From NCBI GenBank assembly GCA_016716365.1, contig JADJWM010000007.1:1-64000 (forward strand): a DNA stretch of 64,000 nucleotides, given 5' to 3'. The stretch comes from Chloracidobacterium sp. (GTDB lineage Bacteria > Acidobacteriota > Blastocatellia > Pyrinomonadales > Pyrinomonadaceae). Both the position numbers and the translations under genes were made by a program. Of the stretch, positions 54,886 to 62,584 are shown piece after piece (positions within the stretch are counted from its first letter, which is position 1; each line of letters begins with the position of its first letter). The notes beneath the pieces are model-generated. The model was not told the DNA's origin, made no database searches, and worked only from the letters and a program-made list of their open reading frames with translations.

Positions 54886-55668
54886 ATGCCCGAAAGAGAC
54901 GATGTCACCCGCGAACGCGTTAAAGACCTGGTCCGCCAGATCCTGAAAACGGTTCCGACGGAGCCCGAGCCGCCGCGGATCGAATACCCGGAACGGGTGA
55001 TCGTGAATTCGCTGAAGGAGGCGGCTGCGGCCGAATTTGACCGTGACGAATCGGCGAAATCGCTGATCACGGAAGACGACCTTCGCGGCCTGGACGCGGG
55101 AGCAAGGGTCCGGATATCGCAGAAGGCGCGGCTGACGCCGTTGGCCGAGGACATTGTTCGCGAAAAGGGGATCGAACTCATACGAAAGGCCCCTCGCGAG
55201 AACGAGGTGCTCGCCCGTTCGGTCGCGATCGGGGCCGATCACGGCGGCTTCGAGATCAAGGAGCACCTGAAAGGATTTCTCGCCGGGCTGGGCCTGGTGG
55301 TCCGCGATGTAGGGACGAATTCAAAAGACGCGGTCGATTACCCCGATCTTGCGTATGCCGTCGCACGGGCGGTCGGCGATAATCAAGTCGATGTCGGCAT
55401 CATCATCGACGGTGCGGGCATCGGAAGCGCCATGACCGCCAACAAGGTCCCGAACGTCCGTGCGGCTGCCTGTTATTCGGTCGCCCTCGCAAAGAACTCA
55501 CGCGAACACAACGGTGCGAACGTCCTGACATTGGGCGCCGGCCAGAATTCGGTATCCGAGATCGAAGATATCGTTCGAGCATTCCTCACAACCCAGATCA
55601 CCGAAGACCGCCACAAGCGGCGAGTCGCGAAGATCGACGAGATCGAGCGAAAATATAAAAGGTGGTAA
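54886..55668 (+). CDS. rpiB: RpiB-like sugar-phosphate isomerase with BMC-type N-terminal extension
   Basis: The C-terminal 145 residues are RpiB/LacAB family: VAIGADHGGFEIKEHLKGFL, GTNSKDAVDYPDLA, GAGIGSAMTANKVPNVRAA and REHNGANVLTLGAG. Active-site Cys65 of E. coli RpiB corresponds here to Asp175 (IIDGAG), so classical ribose-5-phosphate isomerase chemistry may differ. The first 105 residues are an extension: an amphipathic helix (RERVKDLVRQILKTV) and a segment ending ITEDDLRGLDAGARVRISQK and ARLTPLAEDIVREKGIELIR, reminiscent of proteins from microcompartment loci. It overlaps deoC. Confidence 0.85.
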   Translation: MPERDDVTRERVKDLVRQILKTVPTEPEPPRIEYPERVIVNSLKEAAAAEFDRDESAKSLITEDDLRGLDAGARVRISQKARLTPLAEDIVREKGIELIRKAPRENEVLARSVAIGADHGGFEIKEHLKGFLAGLGLVVRDVGTNSKDAVDYPDLAYAVARAVGDNQVDVGIIIDGAGIGSAMTANKVPNVRAAACYSVALAKNSREHNGANVLTLGAGQNSVSEIEDIVRAFLTTQITEDRHKRRVAKIDEIERKYKRW

Positions 55669-55682
55669 ACTTGGCTCCACGT

Positions 55683-56540
55683 ATGGGCGGTAACGGTAAT
55701 TACGATGCTTTGGTCGAGCAGATCACCGATCTGGTTCTTGCGAGGCTCTCCGGCGACGAACCGGCCGGTTCCTTCTGTTCGGCTGACGTACAGCGGATCG
55801 TGGATGCCGGGGCTCACCGCATCGGGATCGTTCTTGGTGAATCTGCTACCGCCCGCGACTGGGCGAGCCTGATCGACCACACGCTCTTAAAGCCGGAGGC
55901 GAGCGAGGCCGATATCCGCAAACTTTGCGACGAGGCGGCCCGATTCGGGTTTGCATCGGTCTGCGTAAATCCCGGCTGGGTAAAACGAGCGGTCGAATTC
56001 CTGAAAGGGAGCGGCATACCCGTCTGCACTGTTATCGGATTCCCTCTAGGGGCGACCCTCCCTGACGTGAAGGCCTATGAGGCCCGCCGGGCCATCTTTA
56101 ACGGGGCCCGCGAGGTCGATATGGTCATCAACATCGGTGCCCTGAAGTCCGGCGATGTTTGCGCGGTCGAGGACGATATCCGGGCCGTGGCTTCGGCGGC
56201 CCATGAAAACGGCGTGCTGTGCAAGGTCATCATCGAAACGGCCTTGCTGACCGACGACGAGAAGGTGGCCGCTTGCCTCGCCGCCAAGAATGCCGGTGCC
56301 GACTTTGTGAAGACCTCGACCGGTTTTTCAAAAGGCGGCGCGACCGTCGACGATGTCCATCTGATGCGACGGACTGTCGGTGAAGCTCTCGGGGTCAAGG
56401 CCTCGGGCGGAGTAAAGGGAATTGACGACGCAAGAGCGATGTTCGAAGCCGGGGCGACCCGGATCGGCGCCAGCGTCGGCGTCAAGATCGCTCAGGAAGC
56501 ACAAGGTCTATCCGTCGGGTCAAGCCCTTCAGCATATTAA
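55683..56540 (+). CDS. deoC: deoxyribose-phosphate aldolase with N-terminal extension
   Basis: DeoC cleaves 2-deoxyribose-5-phosphate to glyceraldehyde-3-phosphate and acetaldehyde. The aldolase barrel shows LIDHTLLKPEAS, CVNPGWVKRA, TVIGFPLGAT, REVDMVINIGALKSGD, CKVIIETALLTD, DFVKTSTGFSKGGATV (Schiff-base Lys at residue 210 from this Met) and VKASGGVKG. About 60 extra N-terminal residues include an amphipathic helix (DALVEQITDLVLARL) like encapsulation peptides of microcompartment enzymes. A GTG at 55662 overlapping the rpiB stop is an alternative start. Partner of DeoB (26163). Confidence 0.92.
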   Translation: MGGNGNYDALVEQITDLVLARLSGDEPAGSFCSADVQRIVDAGAHRIGIVLGESATARDWASLIDHTLLKPEASEADIRKLCDEAARFGFASVCVNPGWVKRAVEFLKGSGIPVCTVIGFPLGATLPDVKAYEARRAIFNGAREVDMVINIGALKSGDVCAVEDDIRAVASAAHENGVLCKVIIETALLTDDEKVAACLAAKNAGADFVKTSTGFSKGGATVDDVHLMRRTVGEALGVKASGGVKGIDDARAMFEAGATRIGASVGVKIAQEAQGLSVGSSPSAY

Positions 56541-57263
56541 ATTCGACCCGCTTCAGTCAGCACTGTCTGATTACGCCGACGGGTTCTTTTGGTCTCTGGC
56601 TTTTGGTTTTCGGTTTTTGGCTTACGGCTTTCGGCCTGCAGCATATGGCTTTTGACTACCAGCTTTTGGTCTTCGATTCCCGATTCCCGATTCCCAATTC
56701 CCGATTTACGTTCTTCAAATTTGGAATTTGGAATTTGGAATCTGGAATTCATCCTCTTGTCAGTACCGGGAGCGGAAGCGACCGGGTTCTTTCGGTCTTT
56801 GGTCTTTGGTCTTTGGTTTTTGGTCGTTGGTCTTTGGTCTTTGGCTTCCGGCCTTTGACTTCCAGCTTACGGCTTGCAGCTAATGGCTTTTGACTTCCGG
56901 CTCTTGGTCTTCGATTCACGATTTACGATTCACGATTTACGTTCTTCGAAGCGACCGGGTTCTTCCGATTTCGGAACTCGGAACTCAGAACTCCGAACTC
57001 GAAACTCCCTCATCCGTGCCGAAGGCACGCCGGAAGTTAGCCCGATGCGGAGCGTCGGGTCACGATGCCTTCCATGGGCCCGCACGCTGAAGGCGTGCCG
57101 CAGCCATCAAACTCCCCTCCTTGTCTAAGGAGGGGTGGCAGCAGCTTCGGCTGACGGGGTGGTTCTTTTTGATCGTCTGAATGGGCGGTTGCAACATGAT
57201 TCTATTTCGGTCGGGAGTCCGACGCTTAAGCGTTCCACTTACCGGCGCACGAGGCGAGGCCCA
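56541..57263. repeat. intergenic region of low-complexity and dispersed repeats
   Basis: No gene. The first half consists of drifting short repeats: GGTTTTCGG/GGTTTTTGG, GATTCCCGATTCCC, TTGGAATTTGGAATTTGGAA, GGTCTTTGGTCTTTGG and CGATTTACGATTCACGAT. A TCAGTACCGGGAGCGG-AGCGACCGGGTTCTT element occurs at about 56760, with relatives at 57906 and 58058. A 90-bp repeat ends the region at 57011-57100. The dense open frames here are artefacts of these repeats. Confidence 0.7.
57011..57100 (+). repeat. 90-bp dispersed repeat, copy 1
   Basis: This copy differs at one position from copy 2 (58095-58184). Three small palindromes lie in a row: GTGCC-GAA-GGCAC, CCCGA-x9-TCGGG and GCACGC-TGAA-GGCGTGC. It is therefore a hairpin-forming REP/MITE-like element. 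Copies 1 and 2 are direct repeats that flank the gene at 57264-57812. Confidence 0.8.
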
Positions 57264-57812
57264 TTATTCCTTTTTACTGATCTCTTTCACCCAAGCGGGG
57301 ACACTTAAGAAATCCCCATACTCACGCGTTTCATATTTCCCGTCGCCATCTGTATCAATAAACGTAAATTGGATCCGCTCGCCGAAATACATTCGACCCG
57401 CGATCGCGGATATTCCAAATTGAAGCGAGTCAGTGCGGTAAGCAAAGATCTTCCCGGCAACCTCGAGCGTCGAAAAGAACTGCAGCTCAAGGTGCTTGGT
57501 GCTCTGGTAGAGGTCTCGCTTCTCATCCATGTAATATGTCAAAGCAGTCAGTTCCGTCCTCACTCTCGGTTCGTAGCGGTTTTCGGTGAAATTCACGCCA
57601 TCGTGACTTTGCACTTTCTTTTCCTTCAGATTTCCTGAAGATATTTCGGGCACCTTCCAACCGGCCTCGTCCACGACCCGGGCAAATCCAAAACTTTCGG
57701 ATTTGACTTGTGCCGGAGTTGGCTCGACCCACGCAACGAAAGCCATTGCGATCGAAATACAACCGGCAATACCTCGAAAGCCAAACGCAGATCGATCAAA
57801 TGAATTTGACAT
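57264..57812 (-). CDS. secreted hypothetical protein with EF-hand-like loop
   Basis: A 182-residue protein with a signal region (GFRGIAGCISIAMAFVAWVE ending PTPAQ). The mature part has several beta strands (HLELQFFSTLEVAGKIFAY, FGERIQFTFIDTDGDGKY) and one Ca2+-binding-type loop, DTDGDGKYE. No family recognised. The gene is bracketed by 90-bp direct repeats and low-complexity DNA on both sides, which may mean it has moved as a cassette. Confidence 0.65.
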   Translation of the reverse strand: MSNSFDRSAFGFRGIAGCISIAMAFVAWVEPTPAQVKSESFGFARVVDEAGWKVPEISSGNLKEKKVQSHDGVNFTENRYEPRVRTELTALTYYMDEKRDLYQSTKHLELQFFSTLEVAGKIFAYRTDSLQFGISAIAGRMYFGERIQFTFIDTDGDGKYETREYGDFLSVPAWVKEISKKE

Positions 57813-58094
57813 GAAACTACCTCAATTTTATTTTACCTCTTTCGCAAACATGAATTGTGTACTGATTGCGAGCAGATCACTCCTGGGTCCACGCGATCCC
57901 CTATTGTCAGAACCGGAGGCGGTAGCGACCGGGGTCTTTGGTTTTCGGGTTTGGCCTTGTGGCTTTCGATATTCGGCTTTTGGTTTTCAGGCTTCGATTT
58001 ACGATTCACGATTTACGATTCACGATTTTCGACTTTGGAATCCGGAATCCGGCCTTCTGTCAGTACCGTCTGCGTGAGCAGACGGGTTCTTCCT

Positions 58095-58184
58095 CATCCG
58101 TGCCGAAGGCACGCCGGAAGTTAGCCCGATGCGGAGCGTCGGGACACGATGCCTTCCATGGGCCCGCACGCTGAAGGCGTGCCG
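58095..58184 (+). repeat. 90-bp dispersed repeat, copy 2
   Basis: Direct copy of 57011-57100 with one base difference (A for T in the middle). Carries the same three palindromes. It is followed 80 bp later by an inverted, diverged copy. Confidence 0.8.
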
Positions 58185-58261
58185 GCGGATATAGATGGCC
58201 GGTTGTCCTGTGTGTGGAAGACGATGTGGTAATGGAGGCTCAGGTGCGTTTGCGGCATTGG

Positions 58262-58350
58262 CTGCGGCACGCCTTCAGCGTGCGGTCATTTTTGCGGCAT
58301 TGTAACCCGACGCTCCGCATCGGGCTAATTTCCCGAGTGCCTTCGGCACT
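58262..58350 (-). repeat. 90-bp dispersed repeat, inverted diverged copy
   Basis: On the minus strand AGTGCCGAAGGCACT, CCCGATGCGGAGCGTCGGG and GCACGCTGAAGGCGTGCC are retained in the same order as in copies 1 and 2, but the spacers differ. Conserved palindromes with drifting spacers suggest that RNA or DNA secondary structure is what is kept. Confidence 0.7.
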
Positions 58351-58430
58351 TAAAGAACAACGCCTCTCCTTTCTCCGTGTTTTCTTGTTTCGTGTCTTTT
58401 GTGGATAGATCCTTTTTCTGAACCACAACA

Positions 58431-58882
58431 AACACGAAGCAGATCAAGAAGAGAAAAGAGCCCTAACAAACGCAAATCAAATCACTGCCGGCCATACCCG
58501 GCGATCGTCCCATCTGGGGGACAATTGAGATGTCCGTTTCGTACCCGGAACGGGTGCGAGGGGCCATAGATATGGGCCCAAGAGCCAGGAAATCCCCTCC
58601 GATCCCGCTTGGGACAGGGCCGCGAATCGAAACGGGCTTCCGGATAGGCAGAAACACAGGCTTTCGGCCAAGGATCAAGATCAATTTCGACCCTCGATCA
58701 TGGCAAAACCTGTAGCTGTCCCGCACGAACTTTCTCTGCGGCCTCCGCGTCGGCTCCTCTGCGATCTCCGCGTTTAGGTCTGCCCGTAACTCCAACCGAA
58801 ACACAGACTTACGCAAACATCGCCCAAAAGATCAAAAAATAATTCACTTTCAAGGACGTATTATAGTCGCAACATTCCCTAA
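58431..58882. other. non-coding stretch without clear features
   Basis: About 450 bp between the repeats and the candidate small RNA. Overlapping ORFs on both strands have no ribosome sites, no motifs and Arg/Pro-rich translations typical of non-coding G+C-rich DNA. Nothing further seen. Confidence 0.4.
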
Positions 58883-58901
58883 TGTATGATACAATAAGGC
58901 C

Positions 58902-59086
58902 GTCGCCCTCTTTCCGGGGGCTGGTTCTTTGAAAATTTGTAATGAGGAACCGGCGGTGCACCAGTCCCGCATGGGGGCAAATTGCCGGAATCGCCGCCCG
59001 ATCTGTCCCGCGTGAAGATCGCATAGGCAAAAGCGTAAACCACGTCCCTAAAACAATTAAACATCGTTGCCACGATGTTTTTATTC
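58902..59086 (+). ncRNA. candidate small structured RNA with own terminator
   Basis: A -10-like TACAAT (58890-58895) precedes a segment of paired elements: GCCC/GGGGC, GGTTC/GAACC, CGGCG/CGCCG enclosing CCGGC/GCCGG, and GATC/GATC, ending in a strong terminator (AACATCGT-tgcc-ACGATGTT at 59060-59079, then TTTATT). The whole would be about 185 nt. The -35 region is poor (TCGCAA). No match to 6S, SRP or known riboswitch cores by eye. No gene follows for over 350 bp, so a riboswitch is unlikely. Confidence 0.4.
59060..59086 (+). terminator. intrinsic terminator
   Basis: AACATCGT (59060-59067) pairs with ACGATGTT (59072-59079) around TGCC, followed by TTTATTC. No coding gene ends just upstream, which is why a small RNA is proposed. 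Confidence 0.8.
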
Positions 59087-59095
59087 AAAGGGCGT

Positions 59096-59447
59096 GGGAC
59101 AACCAACTAAAGCTAAGTGAATAAACAGGTTACCGGCAAAAAACGGCCCGGGACAGCGGCGGGACGTCCCGGGACAAAGACCGTCTTTCGCTGGGGAGAA
59201 AGTTGTAAGCTACTGATTCCACAGAGCGTTCAGGCACCGACGAGTTCGAATCGTTCTCCCCACTGCGGGACACGCCTGCTAAGCCGAACCGAAATAGGTC
59301 CGGGTTGACTTTGGGCCCGAATGGTTAGTCGCTGGTTCGAGGCCATCCAGTCGGAAAACCTGGGCCGGGCCGCTTGCGGGGACCGTGCCGGGCAGAGGCA
59401 GGTTGAATAACCGCCCTAACGGCCGGCGTCTGGATCAGTCGTTGGGA
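59096..59447. other. non-coding stretch with tRNA-like and palindromic fragments
   Basis: Contains CCCGGGA...TCCCGGG (about 59141-59167) and a tRNA-resembling stretch from GGGGAGA (about 59193) to TCTCCCC, with GAGTTCGAATC inside, but arms do not fold into a proper cloverleaf. A second T-loop-like GGTTCGAGG lies near 59335. No gene recognised. Confidence 0.35.
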
Positions 59448-60521
59448 TCAGTCGTCGCGATCCTGCTTTAAGGAGAAGTTATAGGTGACGGTCCCAAATC
59501 CTTTTACCGGAGTATCCTGGAACATCGCCGGACGGAATTTCGACTTACGGGCGGCATCTTCTGCCGCTCCGCGCAGAAATTGATGTCCGGAGACGGCCTT
59601 CGCCTTAGTCACGTTGCCGTTCTCGTCGAGCTCGATCTCAACGGTGACCAGGCCCTCGATGTTCGACCGATGGGCGAGCGGCGGATAGACAGGCATCGCC
59701 ATCTTCACAGCATTCGCTGCCGTCAATCGGCCCATATTCAGCGATTCGGGAACCCGGACAGGTGCCTCCACCGGCTGCGGCTGTGGGGCCGGCGGTTCAG
59801 CCACGCTCTTTGGCTTTGACTCTTCCCGGGCTTTCAGCTGATCAAGGACCTTTGAAAGCATCGCTTTGGCCGATTCGCTGGCGCCGTCCAGATCGACGGC
59901 CTTTTGATAATCATCGCGAGCCAACTCGAGCTTTCCGAGCCTTTCGTTCAAAACGCCCCGGTTGTAGTAGGCTCGGGCGTCCTTTGGATCGAGCTCGATC
60001 GCACGGTCAAAATCGGCCGCGGCCTTTTCAAGGTCATTCAGGCCGACATGGGTCCGTCCCCGGTTCAGGAACGCGATCGGGCTGTCTTTGCGAAGCGAAA
60101 CCGCCTGGTCATAATCGGCCAGGGCAAGGGTAAATTCGCCTTTTACGAAGTTCGAATCGGCCCGCACCCGGTAGAAGTCGAAATCCGGCGGAGTCGGCGT
60201 CGGGTCCGGCGTCGGCTTAGTTTCTTCCTTCGGTTCGGGCGCCGCATCAGAGATCTCCCGAACCGCATTGACCAGAACGTCGGAGGCTCCGGTCGCTCGA
60301 AGTTCCCTTTCGATCTGGTCCGACAACGTGAACGTGATGCCACGTTCGCGGACCGCCGACGCGAGGATCGAGTTGCGATCTTCAAGGCTGACCTTTTTGG
60401 ACCTGAGCCCGACGAGAAGGTCGGCAAGCGTGAGTTTAGGAGGCTGAGCAAGCGCGGCCGCACCGAGGATGAAGATCAACACGGCAGCGGCAAGATTGTG
60501 GAATTTGATGGTCGCGATCAT
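59448..60521 (-). CDS. secreted TPR protein with TonB C-terminal domain
   Basis: Signal peptide from the Met at 60521 (ATIKFHNLAAAVLIFILGAA); an upstream ATG at 60563 overlaps the pseudokinase stop and could couple translation. The order is: a short N-terminal domain (KLTLADLLVGLRSKKVSLED), a Pro/Thr-rich linker, three TPR units (about 135-235: FTLALADYDQAVSL, AAADFDRAIELDPKDARAYY, LARDDYQKAVDLD), a Pro/Gln linker and a TonB-like C-terminus (YPPLAHRSNIEGLVTVEIEL and AARKSKFRPA). TonB-CTD proteins of this kind are frequent in Acidobacteria and may act in the periplasm. Confidence 0.85.
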   Translation of the reverse strand: MIATIKFHNLAAAVLIFILGAAALAQPPKLTLADLLVGLRSKKVSLEDRNSILASAVRERGITFTLSDQIERELRATGASDVLVNAVREISDAAPEPKEETKPTPDPTPTPPDFDFYRVRADSNFVKGEFTLALADYDQAVSLRKDSPIAFLNRGRTHVGLNDLEKAAADFDRAIELDPKDARAYYNRGVLNERLGKLELARDDYQKAVDLDGASESAKAMLSKVLDQLKAREESKPKSVAEPPAPQPQPVEAPVRVPESLNMGRLTAANAVKMAMPVYPPLAHRSNIEGLVTVEIELDENGNVTKAKAVSGHQFLRGAAEDAARKSKFRPAMFQDTPVKGFGTVTYNFSLKQDRDD

Positions 60522-60552
60522 ATGGGTGGTTTCAGGACCGGTACGTCGTGGA

Positions 60553-62439
60553 TCAATTGTCATTGATCAGATCGTCTACCGTTACGGCTTTCTTCCGTTC
60601 GGGAGTGGGATTCGTGGACGCTGCCTGCGGCCTTTGTTTCGGGGCCGCAGCGGGCGGTTTGGACACCTCGGGTCTTGCCTGTTTTTGGACGGGCGTATCT
60701 TTGACAGGCTCGGCCGCGACGGGCACGTCCTCAACAGTGCCGGTCTCAGACGGGACCTGGCCGTCCGTTGATCCCGTTTGAGGGTTGGCTACGGTTTCCC
60801 GTGACTGGACGGGCACTGGTGCCGGCTGGACCGGCGAAGCGCTGGCCGGGCCGAGGAAAACCCAGCCCGCGGCAGCCAGGATGAGAACTACGCCTGCGGC
60901 GGCCGCAAGGGCCGTAAAGCCCAATCGGCTTGGCGGGCGGTCATCTTCGCCTGACGCGGCTACGCCGCCAGAGTCCGAAGCGTATCGCTTTGAGATCTCC
61001 TCGGCAGGGGAAGTGATCACGGCCGTATGGTCGACTGCGTGAGTTACAACGGGATCGACGTAATTCCGGCCCGGCGAGTATTGGGGAACTGGATCGGCAG
61101 ACGAAGCGTTTTCGCTGCCGGCCCGGCCTGTTTCGGGGACGAACTCTGCGTCAAAGCTCTGTTCGGATGCCTGCGGGGCTCGCCAGCTATCCTGTTCAAC
61201 TTCATTTGCCGTGGGCCCGTCGTTCACCGAAGTTTCGGAAGGCCTCTCGAGTTCTTTGAAAATTAAATTATCCCCATCGTCGGAAGCCGACATGATCCCA
61301 AGCAGATCGTCCTCGACTACGGATGCGATGGTGGCGGCGATGATCGGCGGCTCTTCGACCGTCAATTCCACCTCCAAACCGTCAGCTTTATCGACTGATG
61401 CAGGTGGAGCGGTTGTGGCGGAGTCAGGAGAGACTTGGCCCTTGTCACGCGATGGTTGGGTGTTAGTCGGGGCCAGTGAGTCTTTCGTCGGATCGGCTTT
61501 GCTTTGAATACGCTCATTGGCTCGAAGCCTTGCGGACCGAAGAACTTGCCGCATGATCGCCGCCGAATCAAATCGAAACTCGCGCCGGATCTCGAGAACC
61601 TTCATTATCACATCGGAGATCTCCCTCGGTATACCCGGGTCAAGTGCGTGCGGCGACACGAGCGGATCGGATCTACCGTCGATCACTTCGATCGAGCGTT
61701 CCAGAGCGTTGAGCGGGGGCTGGCCGGTGATCAAAAAATACAAGGTCGCCCCGAGCGAGTAAATGTCCGTTCGCCCGTCGAGTTCCTGGATCAGGATCTT
61801 GCCCGAACCGTTGTCGAGCTTGCTCATGATCACCTTCTGCGACGCGACATCGAGCCCCGGCCATAGCTGTTCAAGGGGTGAATAAGGCAAAGGGTCGCCG
61901 CCCTCAGTGTCGGCATCATTTCCGACAATACCTTGCCGGCCGAAAAGAGCGGAGATGATCGACAATGCGACATTCCCATTTGCGTACCTGAAAATTGTCG
62001 ACGGCTTTACCGAAAGGTGTACCTGGGGTGGGCGAGTCGTGGTGAGACGGAATAGGACATCAAGGAGGAGATCGGCCCATTCAACGGCCATTTCAACAGG
62101 AAACGGGATATCCTGTTGGGCGAGCAGGCTCGCCAGGTCGGTGCCTTCCGGCGGTTCCGAGACAATATATAGATGGTCATCTTCGGAGAAAGTCGAGAGT
62201 ATCGGCACCACATTGGGATGGCGAAACCTCGCCAATCCCTCGGCACGCTGGAGCAGCGAAGCGATGTCCAAGGGCGATGCTGCCTCGGAAATAGCGCCGG
62301 GGCCCGCAGGAACTTCGACGATCTCTACCGGGGTTTCCCCAACCGTGTCGATCGCTCGGTATCGACTGAATCCATCGAATTCCGGAAGTTCTTTTTCGAA
62401 GACAAATTGGCCGTTTTTAAGTTGGGTCGTGGCGGGCAT
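60553..62439 (-). CDS. transmembrane protein with degenerate Ser/Thr kinase domain
   Basis: The N-terminal ~300 residues follow the bacterial STK fold: LARFRHPNVVPILSTFSEDD, HLYIVSEPPEGTDLASLLAQ, YSPLEQLW (APE-like) and DGRTDIYSLGATLYFLITGQ, a strong subdomain IX. Essential catalytic parts are missing: no VAIK Lys, VHLSVKPSTI in place of HRDxKPxN, and no DFG. It is therefore a pseudokinase. A long acidic, Ser/Thr-rich linker (about 310-490) precedes one TM helix (LGFTALAAAAGVVLILAAAG) and a Pro/Ala-rich extracytoplasmic tail. Its stop overlaps an upstream ATG of the TPR-TonB gene. Confidence 0.8.
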   Translation of the reverse strand: MPATTQLKNGQFVFEKELPEFDGFSRYRAIDTVGETPVEIVEVPAGPGAISEAASPLDIASLLQRAEGLARFRHPNVVPILSTFSEDDHLYIVSEPPEGTDLASLLAQQDIPFPVEMAVEWADLLLDVLFRLTTTRPPQVHLSVKPSTIFRYANGNVALSIISALFGRQGIVGNDADTEGGDPLPYSPLEQLWPGLDVASQKVIMSKLDNGSGKILIQELDGRTDIYSLGATLYFLITGQPPLNALERSIEVIDGRSDPLVSPHALDPGIPREISDVIMKVLEIRREFRFDSAAIMRQVLRSARLRANERIQSKADPTKDSLAPTNTQPSRDKGQVSPDSATTAPPASVDKADGLEVELTVEEPPIIAATIASVVEDDLLGIMSASDDGDNLIFKELERPSETSVNDGPTANEVEQDSWRAPQASEQSFDAEFVPETGRAGSENASSADPVPQYSPGRNYVDPVVTHAVDHTAVITSPAEEISKRYASDSGGVAASGEDDRPPSRLGFTALAAAAGVVLILAAAGWVFLGPASASPVQPAPVPVQSRETVANPQTGSTDGQVPSETGTVEDVPVAAEPVKDTPVQKQARPEVSKPPAAAPKQRPQAASTNPTPERKKAVTVDDLINDN

Positions 62440-62584
62440 AGAGGTATGAGGGGTAAGCCGGAAGGCGGGTGCTCACCTCTTCAATCATACCGTTTCGATG
62501 AACAAAATGGAAGTGCAATGTTGTGTAATGCACAACAAAATACAACTAACGTGCGTCCGATCTCGTGAGTGTTCCCACCTCAGT

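Larger units (their letters stand above)
57813..58430. repeat. second repeat-rich intergenic region
   Basis: Mirrors the region before the 57264 gene: a short drifting-repeat block (GATTTACGATTCACGATTTACG, GGAATCCGGAATCCGG), the AGCGACCGGGGTCTTTGG element at about 57920, then 90-bp repeat copy 2. A related, more diverged copy in inverted orientation lies at about 58262-58350. No coding capacity apparent. Confidence 0.7.

Noticed and set aside
58463..58816. 117-codon minus-strand ORF in the repeat-rich gap
   Set aside because: Arg/Pro-rich translation, no start signal, and overlapping ORFs on the other strand; looks like non-coding G+C-rich DNA.
58896..58930. Possible type I CRISPR-like repeat (GTCGCCCTC...CGGGGGC)
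   Set aside because: Only a single occurrence; no second copy at regular spacing and no cas genes.
58942..59124. 60-codon ORF over the candidate small RNA
   Set aside because: It runs through the terminator hairpin, has no ribosome site and no motif; the structured-RNA reading is simpler.
59190..59265. tRNA-like stretch with GGGGAGA/TCTCCCC ends and GAGTTCGAATC
   Set aside because: Total length fits, but the T-stem has too few bases, the anticodon loop would be 13 nt and the D-arm is missing. Not reported as a tRNA.
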